In this document: in pieces, positions 31,153 through 43,117 of the stretch
Position numbering within the stretch: the first letter of the stretch is position 1
Layout: each line of letters starts with the position of its first letter
NCBI GenBank assembly: GCA_949358305.1
Contig: OX442324.1
Span: 8,095,601 to 8,159,600 of the forward strand
Source: Strigamia acuminata
Taxonomy: Eukaryota; Arthropoda; Chilopoda; Geophilomorpha; Linotaeniidae
Length of the DNA: 64,000 nt
Reading direction: 5' to 3'
Notes under the pieces: model-generated
The model's database searches: none
The model's input: the letters and a program-made list of their open reading frames with translations, nothing else
Told to the model about the DNA's origin: nothing
Program-made: the position numbers and the translations under genes

Positions 31153-33444
31153 ATGGACGACACATACGAGGTACAATTGGAAATAGAAACACAGGAACAA
31201 ACTGTCTTTAACGGACAAACAGTGCATAACGCACCGGATGAACAATTGAAAAAGAAAATTGATTCTTTTGAAAAAGAATATTTGAAATTGAATCCTGATT
31301 TAAATCTGGATAAGATTGTAGTGTTACTAACCCATTTAGCACATAAGAGCGAACTAACAGGCAACATAGATACTGTGGCAAAGATCATTGCGGATCTTAT
31401 CTTAGCGATTTGTAAAATGCGTGTGCGTGAAGAGGAAATGAATGGGGCTAGTAATGGTAAAGTGCGAGGCACTAACAATGTAAATCAGGGAAATGAAATG
31501 GTTGATTCGAATGGGATTTCGGATAACTTGAGTGATTTGAACCTAATCTCAAATGATGATGTAGGAAACATCAAAACCCAACATAGACACGTTAATTTAA
31601 AATTTTTGAACAAGGTTCAAATGAAAGCTAGCAATGGGAATAAGAAATTGAATTTCACCACAGTTAAAGGTGGTAACCCTCTTAGTTATGTCAAAACAAA
31701 GAAAGGAATTAGGCCTAGTTTGACAGGAACAGATTATTCGAACCAGGTTTGGAATAAAAGGAACAAGGGGGACAGGGTTAATCAATTTAACATTTTAGAT
31801 TCTAGTAGACAGAATCAGCAAAGGGTTTTTGTGAAAACCACAGAAAAGAATCCCCCATCTTTAGATCAAAATAGGGAATTAAACAAATTGGATTGTGCAA
31901 CCACAATTAAACGTGATGACCCCCTTAAAGTAAATAGATTTACAAAAATGGAATTTTCAAACCGGGTTTGAAATAGAAAGAGAGAGGGGGATCCAAACGA
32001 AAGCGTTCTTTTGAGAAAGATTTCAGGGAAATCTAAAAGAGGTTTGAATAACCAAAAGTCAAATATGACAACAGGGATTAAACAGAATGGTCCCTTGGAT
32101 TCTGGTGCTAAAAACCAGAAAAAAAACTCTAGGAAAGGAAAGTTTAACAAAGACAGGGTTCTTCCATTCTCATTATGGCATACCCGTAAGGGGTATTTTG
32201 ATAAAGACAGTGTTCTCAATATGAATGGGTCTAGTAATGTTTATGGGGTTCAGTTAGTGGATTCTGATACGATAGAACCTACAAAACTAAAAATTCCCTC
32301 AACACAGAAGAATAATGACAGGAAAGCATTGGAAGCTGTTCATTTGAGTGTTTGGAGGGCCCCAATTACAACTGGGGAGAAATATATCATTATAGTCGAT
32401 GATTGTTCTAAATACGCATGGTTTAGACCATTAAAGGAAAACAGCATTTTGATAGAATTTCAGAATTGGTTAAAAGAAATTAAATGCTTGAGAGGAACTG
32501 TGAACAAGGTTTATTTGGGTCCTGGGATGGATTTTTCCACAGAAGAATTGACAGTGTGGGTTGAAATAATGGAGAATTATGGAATTACAATTAATGGTGT
32601 AAATTCAGATAACCCAATGGCTGACTCCAGCTTTGAGAGGGCCAATGCAGACATCATAAGCGGGGTGGAAAGTTTAGTTGTAGAAAATAAATTTCCAAGT
32701 TATTTGTGGTTGGAGATTGCCAACACAATGGTCTATTTACGAAATAGAGTGCCCAGGATTGATTTAGATTGGAAAACCCCATGCAATATACTGTATGACA
32801 GATGCATTTCTTTGCGACACTTTAGGTGTATTGGGTCAAGGGTAGAGGTTTTTCATGTTAAAAATGGACAGAAGTGTTCATGGATGGGTGCTCTAGTTGG
32901 ATATTCGAATACACAGAGGAAATATCGGGTGTGGGACCCGAAAAGAAATAGAGTATTTCAAACAAATAATGTTAAAATACATGAGTGGAATAATTGGAAA
33001 GAGGGGGAAATGAAACCCTCTCTGAAATTTGTCAACCTAGATAGTTGTATTGAGAGTTTGGAAGCTGAAATTCCATCGAAGGTTGGGGTGCCAATATCCC
33101 CTCACCAAGAAGTCCCCTCAACATTAGACTTGTTGAATCCAGAAAATCCCCTATTGTCGTTAAGTGAAGAAGTTGACATGAATAAGTGTGAAAGTATTAA
33201 AAACGAGGGGGAACACTTAGGGACATTTGCCACAAGTGATGAAGAGGTTCATGAGAGACTGGCTTGTGACCAGCAATCTTCCCCTTTAGTGAACACAGTG
33301 GAAGATGAAATGTCCACATCCTTAAGCGAGGGGAAACTGACTGAGACAGAGGAGGAGGTTAATAAGAAACCGAAAGAATTGGAACAAGAAAGGAGATTTA
33401 GTGATGAGGAAATTAAATTGCTTGTAGAAAATCCTCCAGAGTCA
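31153..33444 (+). pseudogene. E3 ORF, N-terminal part: degenerate integrase-like protein
   Basis: Start ATGGACGAC at 31153. Residues 1-100 are acidic and helical with no UBN2 gag signature. A Lys/Asn-rich region with an internal repeat (SNQVWNKRNKGD, then SNRV*NRKREGD) follows, so the single TGA at 31969 replaces Trp. From about 32160 it matches copia GAG-pre-integrase and integrase: LWHTRKGYF for WHSRLGHL, VHLSVWRAP for VHLDVWGP, YLGPGMDF for IKTDNGGEF, SSFERANAD for NSVAERANR. The first two catalytic Asp and the zinc Cys are lost, and only the Glu remains. The core after it (YLRNRVPRIDLDWKTPCNILYDR, GALVGYSNTQRKYRVWDPKR) is well kept. The frame is cut at 33444 by the outer copia and resumes at 47552. 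Confidence 0.75.
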
Positions 33445-33994
33445 TGTAGGTTGGCAGCAGAGGAACACAACCGAAAACCACTCGAAACGTCGAGTGCAGC
33501 GTGGCGAAAACGTCGCAAAGGCGTCGCACTACTCGTGCGAACGTGTGGGCGACGTCGGAGTCGAAAAACAAATAAAACGGCCGCGATATTCGCTTATACG
33601 CCGTGACAAATGATAAACAAGTGCTTAAAAACATAAAACATATTTAATGAAACGAAAATACTCACAAATGAGTCCATTACAGTGTGAAATCATAAGGGCG
33701 AGAGCCAAAGCGATGGTCGTCGCCATCTTGGAAGGTGAAAAAAAACACTAACGACACCTGGTGTCGTGAATTAGCGTTACGGAATTGAGAAATTCCGTAA
33801 AGCTTAACAAAGCATTAAGACCTGCATGATATCTCATGCAGAAATACAATAACATAATGTAAATGTTTGGAAATGACATACATAATTGAATATAATAAAT
33901 ATCGGAATAAATAAACGAATATAATAAAACAATAGATCATAATGTGATTCTATATCACATCGACACACATATAATTTGGTTCCTTAGACCAACA
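33445..33994 (-). repeat. 3' LTR of outer copia
   Basis: Plus-strand ends are TGTAGGTTGG and GACCAACA. The adjacent minus-strand PPT is ATCGAAAGGGGGAAT (33995-34009). A YY1-like site in sense orientation lies at 33721-33731. Confidence 0.92.
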
Positions 33995-34195
33995 ATTCCC
34001 CCTTTCGATGGAGATAGAATCAGGGGAAAAAAAATACGGTTACTGGAATTACAGTAGATAATCGAAAATAAACAAAAAGGTCGAATCGCCGAGCTGGGTA
34101 CTGTTATTGAGAACGCCACGTAGGCCCGAATATTCCCGCAGAAACTTGGCGATCCTCGAAGTCGGGTAAATAAACAAAGAATGTCACGATAAAGT

Positions 34196-36256
34196 CTAAA
34201 GTCGGAATACACGGGAGATCAACGACTGAAGACGCTCTGAACTGAGCCACTTAGTGAAGATGTCCGCGACGTTATGCTCGCTGGACACTTTTCGGAGATC
34301 GAAACAGCCTGCCGTATACCATTCCCTAAGCCAGTGATACTTGACGCGGATATGCTTCGTCTTCGAGTTTTCTACGTCGTTGGATGTAAATTGTATACTG
34401 GCTAGGGCATCGGAGTAAATGATTGGACGAGACAGACGGTTCAAAATCGGGAATTCAGTGAAGATGTTATCGAGCCAAAAGGTTTCCTTCACGCATTCAA
34501 CTAAGGCGAGGAATTCGGCTTCCATAGTTGAACACGCGACAGTTGATTGTTTTCGACACGACCAGCCAATTGGCACATTCCCGATATACGTTATGAAGCC
34601 ACCGAAACTTAAAGATGTCGCCAGGTCGCTAGCCCACGAGGCATCCACATAAGCCCATAACTGACTCGATACACAGTTGGAAAGTTCGATGCAATAGTCC
34701 GAAGTATTGGCTACATATTGGAGAACTTGCAGAAGGGCACGAATGTGGGTGTTATCGTAGCAAGTGTTGAATTGCGAAAGCGATATGACGGAAAATAAGA
34801 TGTCGGGGCGTGTTCGTGATGCCAGAAAAAGCAGTGACCCGATAAGCGAGCGGTAAGGAAAATCGATCAGGTCTTCTGTCGATGCTCGAACTAATGTGGT
34901 TCCGGGTGTCACTGGCACCTTCACGAGTCGATTTGTCGATGTACCGTATTTCGTGATGAGTTTCGCGATATACGCACGTTGAGAGATGTAAGTGCGTCCC
35001 ACCTCGCGGATAAACTCGACTCCTAGCAGTTTGGTGATTGGGCCGAGGTTGACTATGTCGAATTTCGAAGTAATAAGTCGAATAATCCGGTCCAAAACAC
35101 TGTCGGCTGCATAGAAAAGTACAATATCATCGACGTAGACTAACATAACCGCGCAATTGCCGTAGATGTACACGCAGTTGCATGCGGGCATTTTCCGGAA
35201 TCCGAGAGTTCGAAGTGCTTCGTCCAGTTTCAAATACCATTGTCTACCGGACTGGTGAAGTCCGTAAAGCGATTTCACGAGTAACCAAACGTTGTCGGGG
35301 TGATTACAGGTGGCACCTGCCGGGATGCGCATGTAGACCTTGTGCTCGAGGTCCCCGTACAGGTATGCACATTTGACGTCGAGGTGTGCATCTTTCCATC
35401 CTCGTAGCACTACCAAAAGGCAAAAGAATAGACGAATGAGGACGAAATTTACTACTGGACTAAAGACTTCGTCGTAATCGATTCCGAAGGTTTGGCGAAA
35501 GCCTTGGGCGACAAGTCGAGCACGATATTGAGTAATCTTGCCGGTCGCGTCTGATTTGAGTTTAAAAATCCATTTACAACCCAAGATTGTCGTGTTAGGC
35601 GGTTTCGGCACTTCGACATAAATTTCCCGCTCCTTAAAAGTTCCTAACTCTTCACCGATGGCTTCACGCCATTTTGGAGCGTCGTCGAATTTGGGGATTT
35701 CCGCATACGATGACGGTTCGGTGCGACAGAGGTGAGCGGCATGTCGAGCTGGAGGAATCAACGGTAGAGTATGCTCCATGTTGCCGAAAAAGAATAACTC
35801 GGGATCGTAAGGGAGATTGTTCATAACACAGAACTCTTCGACGTCTCTGCGCGATCGAAGTCGAAGGCCGGGTTCGGGAAAGTAATAGACGTCGATATCT
35901 ATCGAACCTGGCTGCTGGTCCTTGCGTAGGTGTTCTTCGCGAATCCATTTACGGAATACTGTGTTTCCGCCAACATAACGCCAATAGAATGATGTCTTGC
36001 CGGCAGAAGGGGCTGCAACGTGTGTTGCGCCAGGAGGCAATGGAGACATTTTCCCCTGATCGAAGATAGGCATTGTGTGCTGTAAAATGTTCGGACCGGC
36101 TTTCCTACGTAACGTGATGAAACGATTTGGGGAAGTCGGTGGTGAAAGGCCGGGGGAACTGGCATTGGACGTTTCCGGTGACACATGTGCAGACTGATTC
36201 GGTCGCAATTCTTCCGCGTCCGGTTGAACCGCAAATTCTTCAATCTGCTCAGCGTC
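34196..36256 (-). pseudogene. Outer copia polyprotein, C-terminal half: MBD-like, RT, RNase H
   Basis: In minus sense after the inner insertion come a Pro/Ser-rich linker, an MBD-like segment at plus 35780-35990 (REEHLRKDQQPGSIDIDVYY then LRLRSRRDVEEFC), RT starting at SYAEIPKFDDAPKWREAI, with VAQGFRQTFGIDYDEVFSPV and the YVDDIVLFY active site, and RNase H (WAYVDASWASD, STMEAEFLALVECVKE, NVADIFTKWLSSER). This half is open. It lacks only the N-terminal half that lies beyond the inner element at 43118-46061. Confidence 0.88.
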
Positions 36257-36261
36257 ATCGT

Positions 36262-36694
36262 TGATAAGTCCGTGGAGGCCAGGAAACATCGGAAAGGAGT
36301 TGAAACCAGCTTAAAATGTGCGGGGAGCTTGCACTTCGCGCCCGCCATGTTTTAATCACATGAAAGCATAAAAGCGACTGGGTTTGAGGCTAATTGGTCT
36401 CAAACCGTACAAAGTATAACAATAGGACAAATCAATAGCAACAAGCATTGATTTGTTCTTTACAATATAAGTAATTGTTAACCTAGGCATAATTAACCGA
36501 TAAACAACACGGAAAACAACATTTATCGCTCTCTCAAGCAGACGACACGAGAAACATAGAATATGTGTGTTAACACATAAGAGTAGCATTAATATGCGCT
36601 ACACGGGTATCCAAAGGATGCCAACACACATATCTGCCATGCCTATCCAGAAATGCATGGGGAAACGGACAAAATAATTAATCGCACATTAATA
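36262..36694 (-). repeat. 3' LTR of inner copia
   Basis: Plus-strand ends are TGATAAGTCC and ACATTAATA; in sense the start is TATTAATG, so the usual TG start has changed to TA. The PPT on the minus strand is CGAAGGGGGATT (36695-36706). Confidence 0.9.
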
Positions 36695-36711
36695 AATCCC
36701 CCTTCGATTAA

Positions 36712-39700
36712 TCAATTTGTCGCAACAAAAATGTGCTCGCACAGCGCGTCCAATTTTGCGCGAGACAACCACTTTGTCATGATGTCCGCAACGTTGAGGG
36801 TCCCTGGGATATGCCTGATCCGAAAAACACCTTTTTCGAACCAGTCGCGCAAGAAATGCAGCTTCACGTCTATGTGTTTGTTTGCGCGATTTTCTATGCG
36901 GTTTTTCGCATATTGAATCGCAGGCATCGAATCGGCATAAACACATGGTATTTCCCGGTCAAACCCGTCAATCATCACTTCCGCGTCAAATATGCGTTCT
37001 AACCAAATTATCTCCTTCACACCGTCCACAACCGCCAAGAATTCGCTTTCCATAATGGAAAGAGCGGTAATGGTCTGCTTATGGCAGTTCCAGGAGACGG
37101 GGACACCACCCAGATAGATAATGTGCCCGCCAAAACTTCGGCGCTTGTCTTGGTCCAGTGCGTAAGACGCATCTGTGTAAACAGTTAACTTGTCACTTTG
37201 GCAGTTCCCAAGATTAATGGAGAAATTCGGCGTATTAGCCAGGTAACGCAACACTTGAAGCAGCATGTTTACGTGTCGTGTCGAGTGAGTCTCGTTGTAT
37301 TGAGACAATACAATTACAGAAAACAAGATATCGGGTCTTGTGCGACTTGCGATGAAGAGCAAACTTCCGACAAGAGACCGATATGGAAAACTCGAATTAA
37401 CACGTTCTCCCGTTTGGACTTTTTGGATCATAGTGCCGGGCGTGCCAGGCACTCTAACACGGTGAGATGGGTCAATACCGTATTGCTTGCAGAGCTTCGC
37501 AATATAGGTGCGTTGATGAATGAGGATATTCCCCCCGTCCCTACAAAACTCAATCCCTAATAAAAGGGTGACGGGGCCCAAATTGACAATCTCAAAGGAT
37601 TGTTGAATCCATTCTAAAACGCACTCTTCTGCCAACTCATCCCTCGAAAATAATACAATATCGTCGACGTAAAAGATGAGTATGGCGTCCGAACCCAAGC
37701 TATACACACAGTTAAGACCCAAAACCGGTTCAAAACCTATTTCAATCAGCTGGTCGTGTAAGCGCTGGTACCACATACGACCAGACTGATGAAGCCCATA
37801 GAGAGATTTTCTCAACTCCCAACATTTGTGTTGGTTTTCAGGTGTTCGATATCCCTTAGGGATGTTGATGTACTGCACCTCATCGAGGTCCCCATATAGA
37901 TATGCGGCCTTGATGTCAAGGTGTAAGTCACGCCAGCTCCTTAATACTACAAGAGTACAAAAGAACATCATGACCAACACAAAGTTGACTACGGGGGAAA
38001 AGACCTCCGTAAAGTCAATGCCGGGCTTCTGCTTGAACCCTTGTGCAACAAGACGAGCACGATATCTGCTAATCGCACCCGTATGATCCCTTTTGAGTTT
38101 ATAAATCCACTTTGATCCTAGCAAGGTTTTATCCTTGACTTCACTTTTGTCAACCTCGACATACACCTCTCGTTCTTTAAAGATGTCGATTTCGTCCTCC
38201 ATTGCCCTTTCCCAATCAGGTTTCCCAACACCTGTCACAGCCTCTTCGTAGGTGTCAGGCTCTACAGAGCAGCAACCAGCAAAACCGACATTGATGTCTT
38301 TGAAGTTGAACAATTCCGAGATATACTCGTATCCCTCGTCCCGACACCACCGCACAACTTCAACACGACTTCGAATTCTGTCATGCTTTGGTGAAATGTA
38401 ATAAACATCAACCTGCCCAGCCGTTGCGCCTGATTTTCGCACAGACTGCCGTCTTTGCCATTTAGACATGTCCAACGGCAATAACCCACCAGCTGGGACT
38501 GTGCGTTCCCCTGTATCCTTTCCTTTTCGTGGGGGATTACGACGCACAGGTGTAGGTGACGTTCGGGGGGATAGTTGAGGACTCGCATCAGGATCCTCAA
38601 TTTCATCCTCGTCATCGGGGTAAATATTGAAGAAATTCTCATCATCCCCCTTTGCCCCACCAATTTCATCAACATTTGCATCTCTAAGGACATCTTGCAC
38701 TATATCCTCGATGACATCTTCCACGACACCAGCGTCCCCAACTTGTTCAGGTGCCTTTTCGGGCGCAGGTTCCTGAATTGGGGGTGGGGAAACCACTGCT
38801 TCCGGTAGGGGGCCACCATGAACGCTGTCGTCGTCTGACGAGGAGCCATCCTCGTTTGAAGAATCAGACACGCTGTCGAAATATGAGGGGCTCGAGGGAG
38901 GAATTTTCAAATTTTCATACCAAAAATTCTGTTCCAATATTTTGACATGTTTCGAGAGGAACACTTGGTTCCGTTTCGGGTCCCAAATTCGATACCCACG
39001 GGTGGAAGCCGCATAACCAATTAATGCCCCTGCCCACGCCCTTTCTTTAAATTTCCCACCCCTTGTCTGGGAAGGAATGTGGACATATGTCAACGCCCCA
39101 ATGCATTTGACATGACGCAGGGACAATTTCTTATTGTAAAACACATTGTAAGGTGTTTTCCCTCCTAATCCCGTGTGTGGGAATCGATTTTTCAAATAAA
39201 CGACAGAAACTGCAAGTTCTGCCCACAAAGTCGGGGAAAAATTATTCTCAAAAAGAAATCCCGGATTCCATTAAGAATGGTGCGGTTCGCTCGCTCAGCA
39301 ACCGAATTCATCTCGGGGCTGTATGTATTCGTCCTCATACATTTCAACCCTATGCTATCAGTATAAGCATTCCATTGTTTCGATATGAACTCCCCACCAT
39401 TGTCAGTTTTAATGGCCTTGACCTTTTTAGAAGTAAGCCGTTCAATTTCCGTCAACCACTTCTTGAAATGACCCAAAACTTCATCTTTTGTTTTCATGAT
39501 GATAATCCACATTAGTCGGGAGAAATCATCGACCATAATTAGGTAATAAAATGCCCCACCAATGCTCTTAACCGGTGAGGGCCCCCAAACATCTAAGTGA
39601 ACAATTTCCAAAATCCCTTTAGTGGAGATATTAATAATGGGAGGAAAGCTTGCACGTGTGCTTTTCGCCCTCGAACAAGCATCGCAAGCCGACAATTCAG

Positions 39701-41522
39701 TGTTGGAAAGTTTCAGCCCAAATACTTCATCGGATTTTTCCAACAATGCAATCCCTTTTGCATTAAGGTGCCCAAAACGTGAATGCCAAACATCCATCGT
39801 TTGGGGTTTGTCAGGTTTAAAAAGAGCTTTGTTCCCACCATTATCTTTCAAATTGTTTTGTACAACTTGTTTGGAAATCTTCGGAGTCTTTGATTTATCT
39901 CCATTGTTGGCTATCAAGCCGACCTGTTTGTTGTTCAAAACATTCATCTTCTGACTCGGACTCGCATTATTTGCCACGATCGCTTGCGCATCATTCGCAG
40001 TATTTACTTGCCCCTTATTCGCAATTGCAGGTTTCCCTGTCTTACTCAAATTTTGGGTTAATGCAGTCTTAAAATCTAAATGAGTTAGTAATGAATTAAC
40101 AATTTCTTCACCCTTTAAAGGTGGACTAGGCTTCACTGCCGCATTCTGTTGCGCAGGTAATGCAGCAGCGTTAACAATGTGCGCAGTATTCACTTGACAA
40201 TTGACTTTATACATCCTATCACTCGTACGAGTCGCAGTGATAGAAGGCGCGTCAATGTTGTCCTGAAAAATGGACATTTTTCCATGTTTTACAAATGTCG
40301 TAGCCCCAGCTTCATCTGCGCGACCTAATGAAATCAGATTCTTTCTGAAGTTTGGCGCGTAGAAGACATTTTTCAACTGTAATTCACGTTTCTTTTGTCC
40401 ATAAAAAGATATTAATGTCACAGTCCCGATGCCCTCGATTTTCGACTTTCCTTCGCCCTGCTGGACGCTGTAACCAGTTAATGGTTTGAAGTCGGAGAAC
40501 CAGGACTTGTTGAACGAGAAATGGTCTGTCGCTCCTGTATCGACGTACCATTGCGAATCAAAGTTCGCATGTGACACCAGCGATACGACAGGAGGTTGCT
40601 CTTGAGTCGAAATCGCTGCGGAGAAGTAAGAGATGGGGACGTCATCAAAAACATTCATTTGGGTGACGGCGGCCTTTTGCCGGCCTTTTCCACGTGATTT
40701 TCCTCGTGGATTGCCTCTCAACTGTCCTGTTGATCCGCCTCTGCCTGTAAGTTGCTGTTTAGGCGGAGAAGGGCAGTCACGGGAAAAATGGCCAGTCCCA
40801 CCGCAGGTAAAACACACACGTGGGGAACTGGGCGCGGTCCCGCCGCGTCCACGTTGACCACTGCCTCCGCCAAAGAAGGCTTTAGTGTTTTCCAACGGTG
40901 TCGGGTTGGGCACTCCAAATTCGTCCCCCTTCTCGTAAAGGCGATTATACTCGCCTAAAAGTCTTTTTTTCACGGCAGCGGCCGTAAAGTCCGGGTCGGG
41001 CCAGTGATACACTGTCTGTTTGACTGGCTCGAATTGGGGCGGCAAAAGGTCCAAGTACTGGAAAGCGTGGAACTCATCCGAGACCACAATCTTCACGTCG
41101 GCGAGTTGTGTAACTTTCCGGTCGACACGGGAAGTAAAGACGACCATCTCTTCATCCTCCCGTAGACGCATATCGAGGAATTCCCGCCGGAGTCGGGCTT
41201 TGCGTGCACGCGTGGTCGGCTGGTAAGCCGCTTTCAGCGCTTCCCACACACCCTTCGCGGTTGGGTGGGCCACAGCCACGACTTGCTGTGGTTCGTTGCA
41301 AGCCAGACAAATGGTGGAGCGGGCTTTTTCTTCGCCCTTTTCGTAGTCACGAATTTCCTTTGCCGGCGATCCAGCAGGCGGTTCCTTGATTTTGCCGGTC
41401 ACATGTCCCCAAACCCCGTATGATTGAAGCAAAAGCTGGATTTGCATGCTCCAGGTGGGGTAATTGGAGCCGTCCAGTTTGCGTACATCCTTGTAATCAT
41501 CATGTCGGTCCCAATTCGACAT
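36712..41522 (-). pseudogene. Inner copia Gag-Pol polyprotein with MBD, one frameshift
   Basis: Start MSNWDRHDDYKDV at 41522. Domains: UBN2 gag (KLDGSNYPTWSMQIQLL), CCHC knuckle CFTCGGTGHFSRDC (plus about 40780-40825), retropepsin VDTGATDHFSFN (about 40540), GAG-pre-integrase WHSRFGHLNAKGI, zinc finger CDACSRAK, integrase HLDVWGP, IKTDNGGEF, NSVAERANRT. An MBD lies at plus 38293-38490 (SVRKSGATAGQVDVYYISP, then RIRSRVEVVRWC), followed by RT with YVDDIVLFS and RNase H ending DIMTKWL. A one-base indel in a T run near plus 39255 shifts the frame in the integrase after TILNG. Otherwise it is open over about 1,600 codons. Confidence 0.92.
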
Positions 41523-42665
41523 GGTGAAGAATTTGGTGAAAAATCGATGCACAAATCACAAAATTCACAATTTCGACGAAAAACACTCGAAAATTCACCA
41601 ATTTGATGAAAACACACATTAATATTCACAATCCCGGTGAATATGTCGTGCAGAGAAGCGAAAATGCCCCCAAAAATTGAAGGCGAAACAATCACAAACT
41701 TCCCTTTGGGCACCTCAATAAGTGAGGTGAAAAACCCGAATCTGGTCGCCCTACTAGCTTCCGACCGACCCAACTGGGGGCCGCGGGACGACTAGTTGGC
41801 CACGGACAAGCCCAGACCGGAATGAGACTGCACGTAGGCGACTGCCTAAAGGGTGCAGAATAAACAAAAGGACCCCAAAACAAAAACCTTAAGAATTAAC
41901 AGAGTTTCACGAAAATAGCAACTAAAATACACTTTTCAGATGTGAAGTTGGCCAATTACGGGATCCTTGCGTCGTAATTGGTTCCCACGTTGCAGTAAAC
42001 GTCGGCTTCACGTTGTCTTCGCACGGAACTGGGCTGACGTGCAGACCGCGTACACACTTCCGTGTATCGGCCAAAATCGATGTTGCGTACGTCCACGCCT
42101 TCGTACCCGCTTTCCTGGATGCGAAGCACGGAAATAACCGCCTGCACACACGCTTATCGTGTGCAGGACTTCTCGGTGATCGCCAGATTAAATCCGCGAG
42201 TTGAATCTCGTCGTTCTTGACGAAAAATCCAACGAAAATGGCTGCCGGTGCAACAATCGTCGATTCGCGACGATTTCTTCGCAAAATGACGGTTTCCAGA
42301 CGTTCCCACGCTGGAAAGACACCAAATGCAGCGGCTAATCGACGTATTCGTTCGTCGAAACGTTGGGCGTGCGTGTGTCGTTCCGTACACACTCGTAGAC
42401 ACGCTAACTTCGCAAACAAAAATGGCGCCGCCCGAGAAAAACTCGGTTATATCGGCGAAAAATAAACGAAATGCAATGTTCCTTACACCGTTTTGCTCCA
42501 AATTCACTGTAGAATTGTCCGCACACGTTGTCACGGCTGTCCTTCGCGAAAAATTCCGGTTTTCGGCGATACGTCTCGGCGACGATCTGCGACGAACTTC
42601 CGACGTTCGTTTTCGCCCGAAAAACCTCACGAACTCGTCAATAACCTGTTGGCCCGATCGTGAGA
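41523..42665 (-). other. Leader of inner copia
   Basis: An untranslated region of about 1.1 kb between PBS and start codon, without a long sense ORF. Its 3' part (41690-41893) holds the conserved structured block. Confidence 0.7.
41735..41860 (-). ncRNA. Structured leader RNA of inner copia
   Basis: Plus-strand positions: P1 41828-41833 with 41853-41858 (CTGCAC/GTGCAG), with TAGGC-AGTC-GCCTA on top in sense; P2 41812-41818 with 41739-41745; P3 41792-41796 with 41753-41757 (CTAGT/ACTAG). The core GTCCCGCG and GGTCGGAA is kept. Confidence 0.65.
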
Positions 42666-42677
42666 CCTCTGCTACCA
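42666..42677 (-). other. PBS of inner copia
   Basis: The minus strand TGGTAGCAGAGG lies two bases inside the 5' LTR. The same PBS is used by the outer, E8 and E5 elements and is a common copia type matching the 3' end of initiator tRNA-Met. Confidence 0.8.
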
Positions 42678-42679
42678 TT

Positions 42680-43112
42680 TGATAAGTCCGTGGAGGCCAG
42701 GAAACATCGGAAAGGAGTTGAAACCAGCTTAAAATGTGCGGGGAGCTCGCACTTCGCGCCCGCCATGTTTTAATCACATGAAAGCATAAAAGCGACTGGG
42801 TTTGAGGCTAATTGGTCTCAAACCGTACAAAGTATAACAATAGGACAAATCAATAGCAACAAGCATTGATTTGTTCTTTACAATATAAGTAATTGTTAAC
42901 CTAGGCATAATTAACCGATAAACAACACGGAAAACAACATTTATCGCTCTCTCAAGCAGACGACACGAGAAACATAGAATATGTGTGTTAACACATAAGA
43001 GTAGCATTAATATGCGCTACACGGGTATCCAAAGGATGCCAACACACATATCTGCCATGCCTATCCAGAAATGCATGGGGAAACGGACAAAATAATTAAT
43101 CGCACATTAATA
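42680..43112 (-). repeat. 5' LTR of inner copia
   Basis: 433 bp, almost identical to 36262-36694. Confidence 0.92.
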
Positions 43113-43117
43113 ATCGT

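Larger units (their letters stand above)
36262..43112 (-). mobile_element. 'Inner' Ty1/copia element (MBD type)
   Basis: Two 433 bp LTRs (36262-36694 and 42680-43112) are nearly identical (one visible difference, AGCTTGCAC/AGCTCGCAC). TSDs are ATCGT at 36257-36261 and 43113-43117. PBS, leader, polyprotein and PPT are all present. The polyprotein has one frameshift. It is the youngest layer of the E3, outer, inner tower. Confidence 0.93.

Noticed and set aside
33445-33606. Tail of the E3 ORF (RLAAEEHNRKP...) as a real C terminus
   Set aside because: This stretch is outer-copia LTR sequence after the AGTCA duplication. The same peptide appears at the other LTR (46964-47158).
36356-36589. A 77-aa minus ORF found identically at 42774-43007
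   Set aside because: It lies inside the two LTRs of the inner copia. The identity reflects LTR duplication, not a gene.
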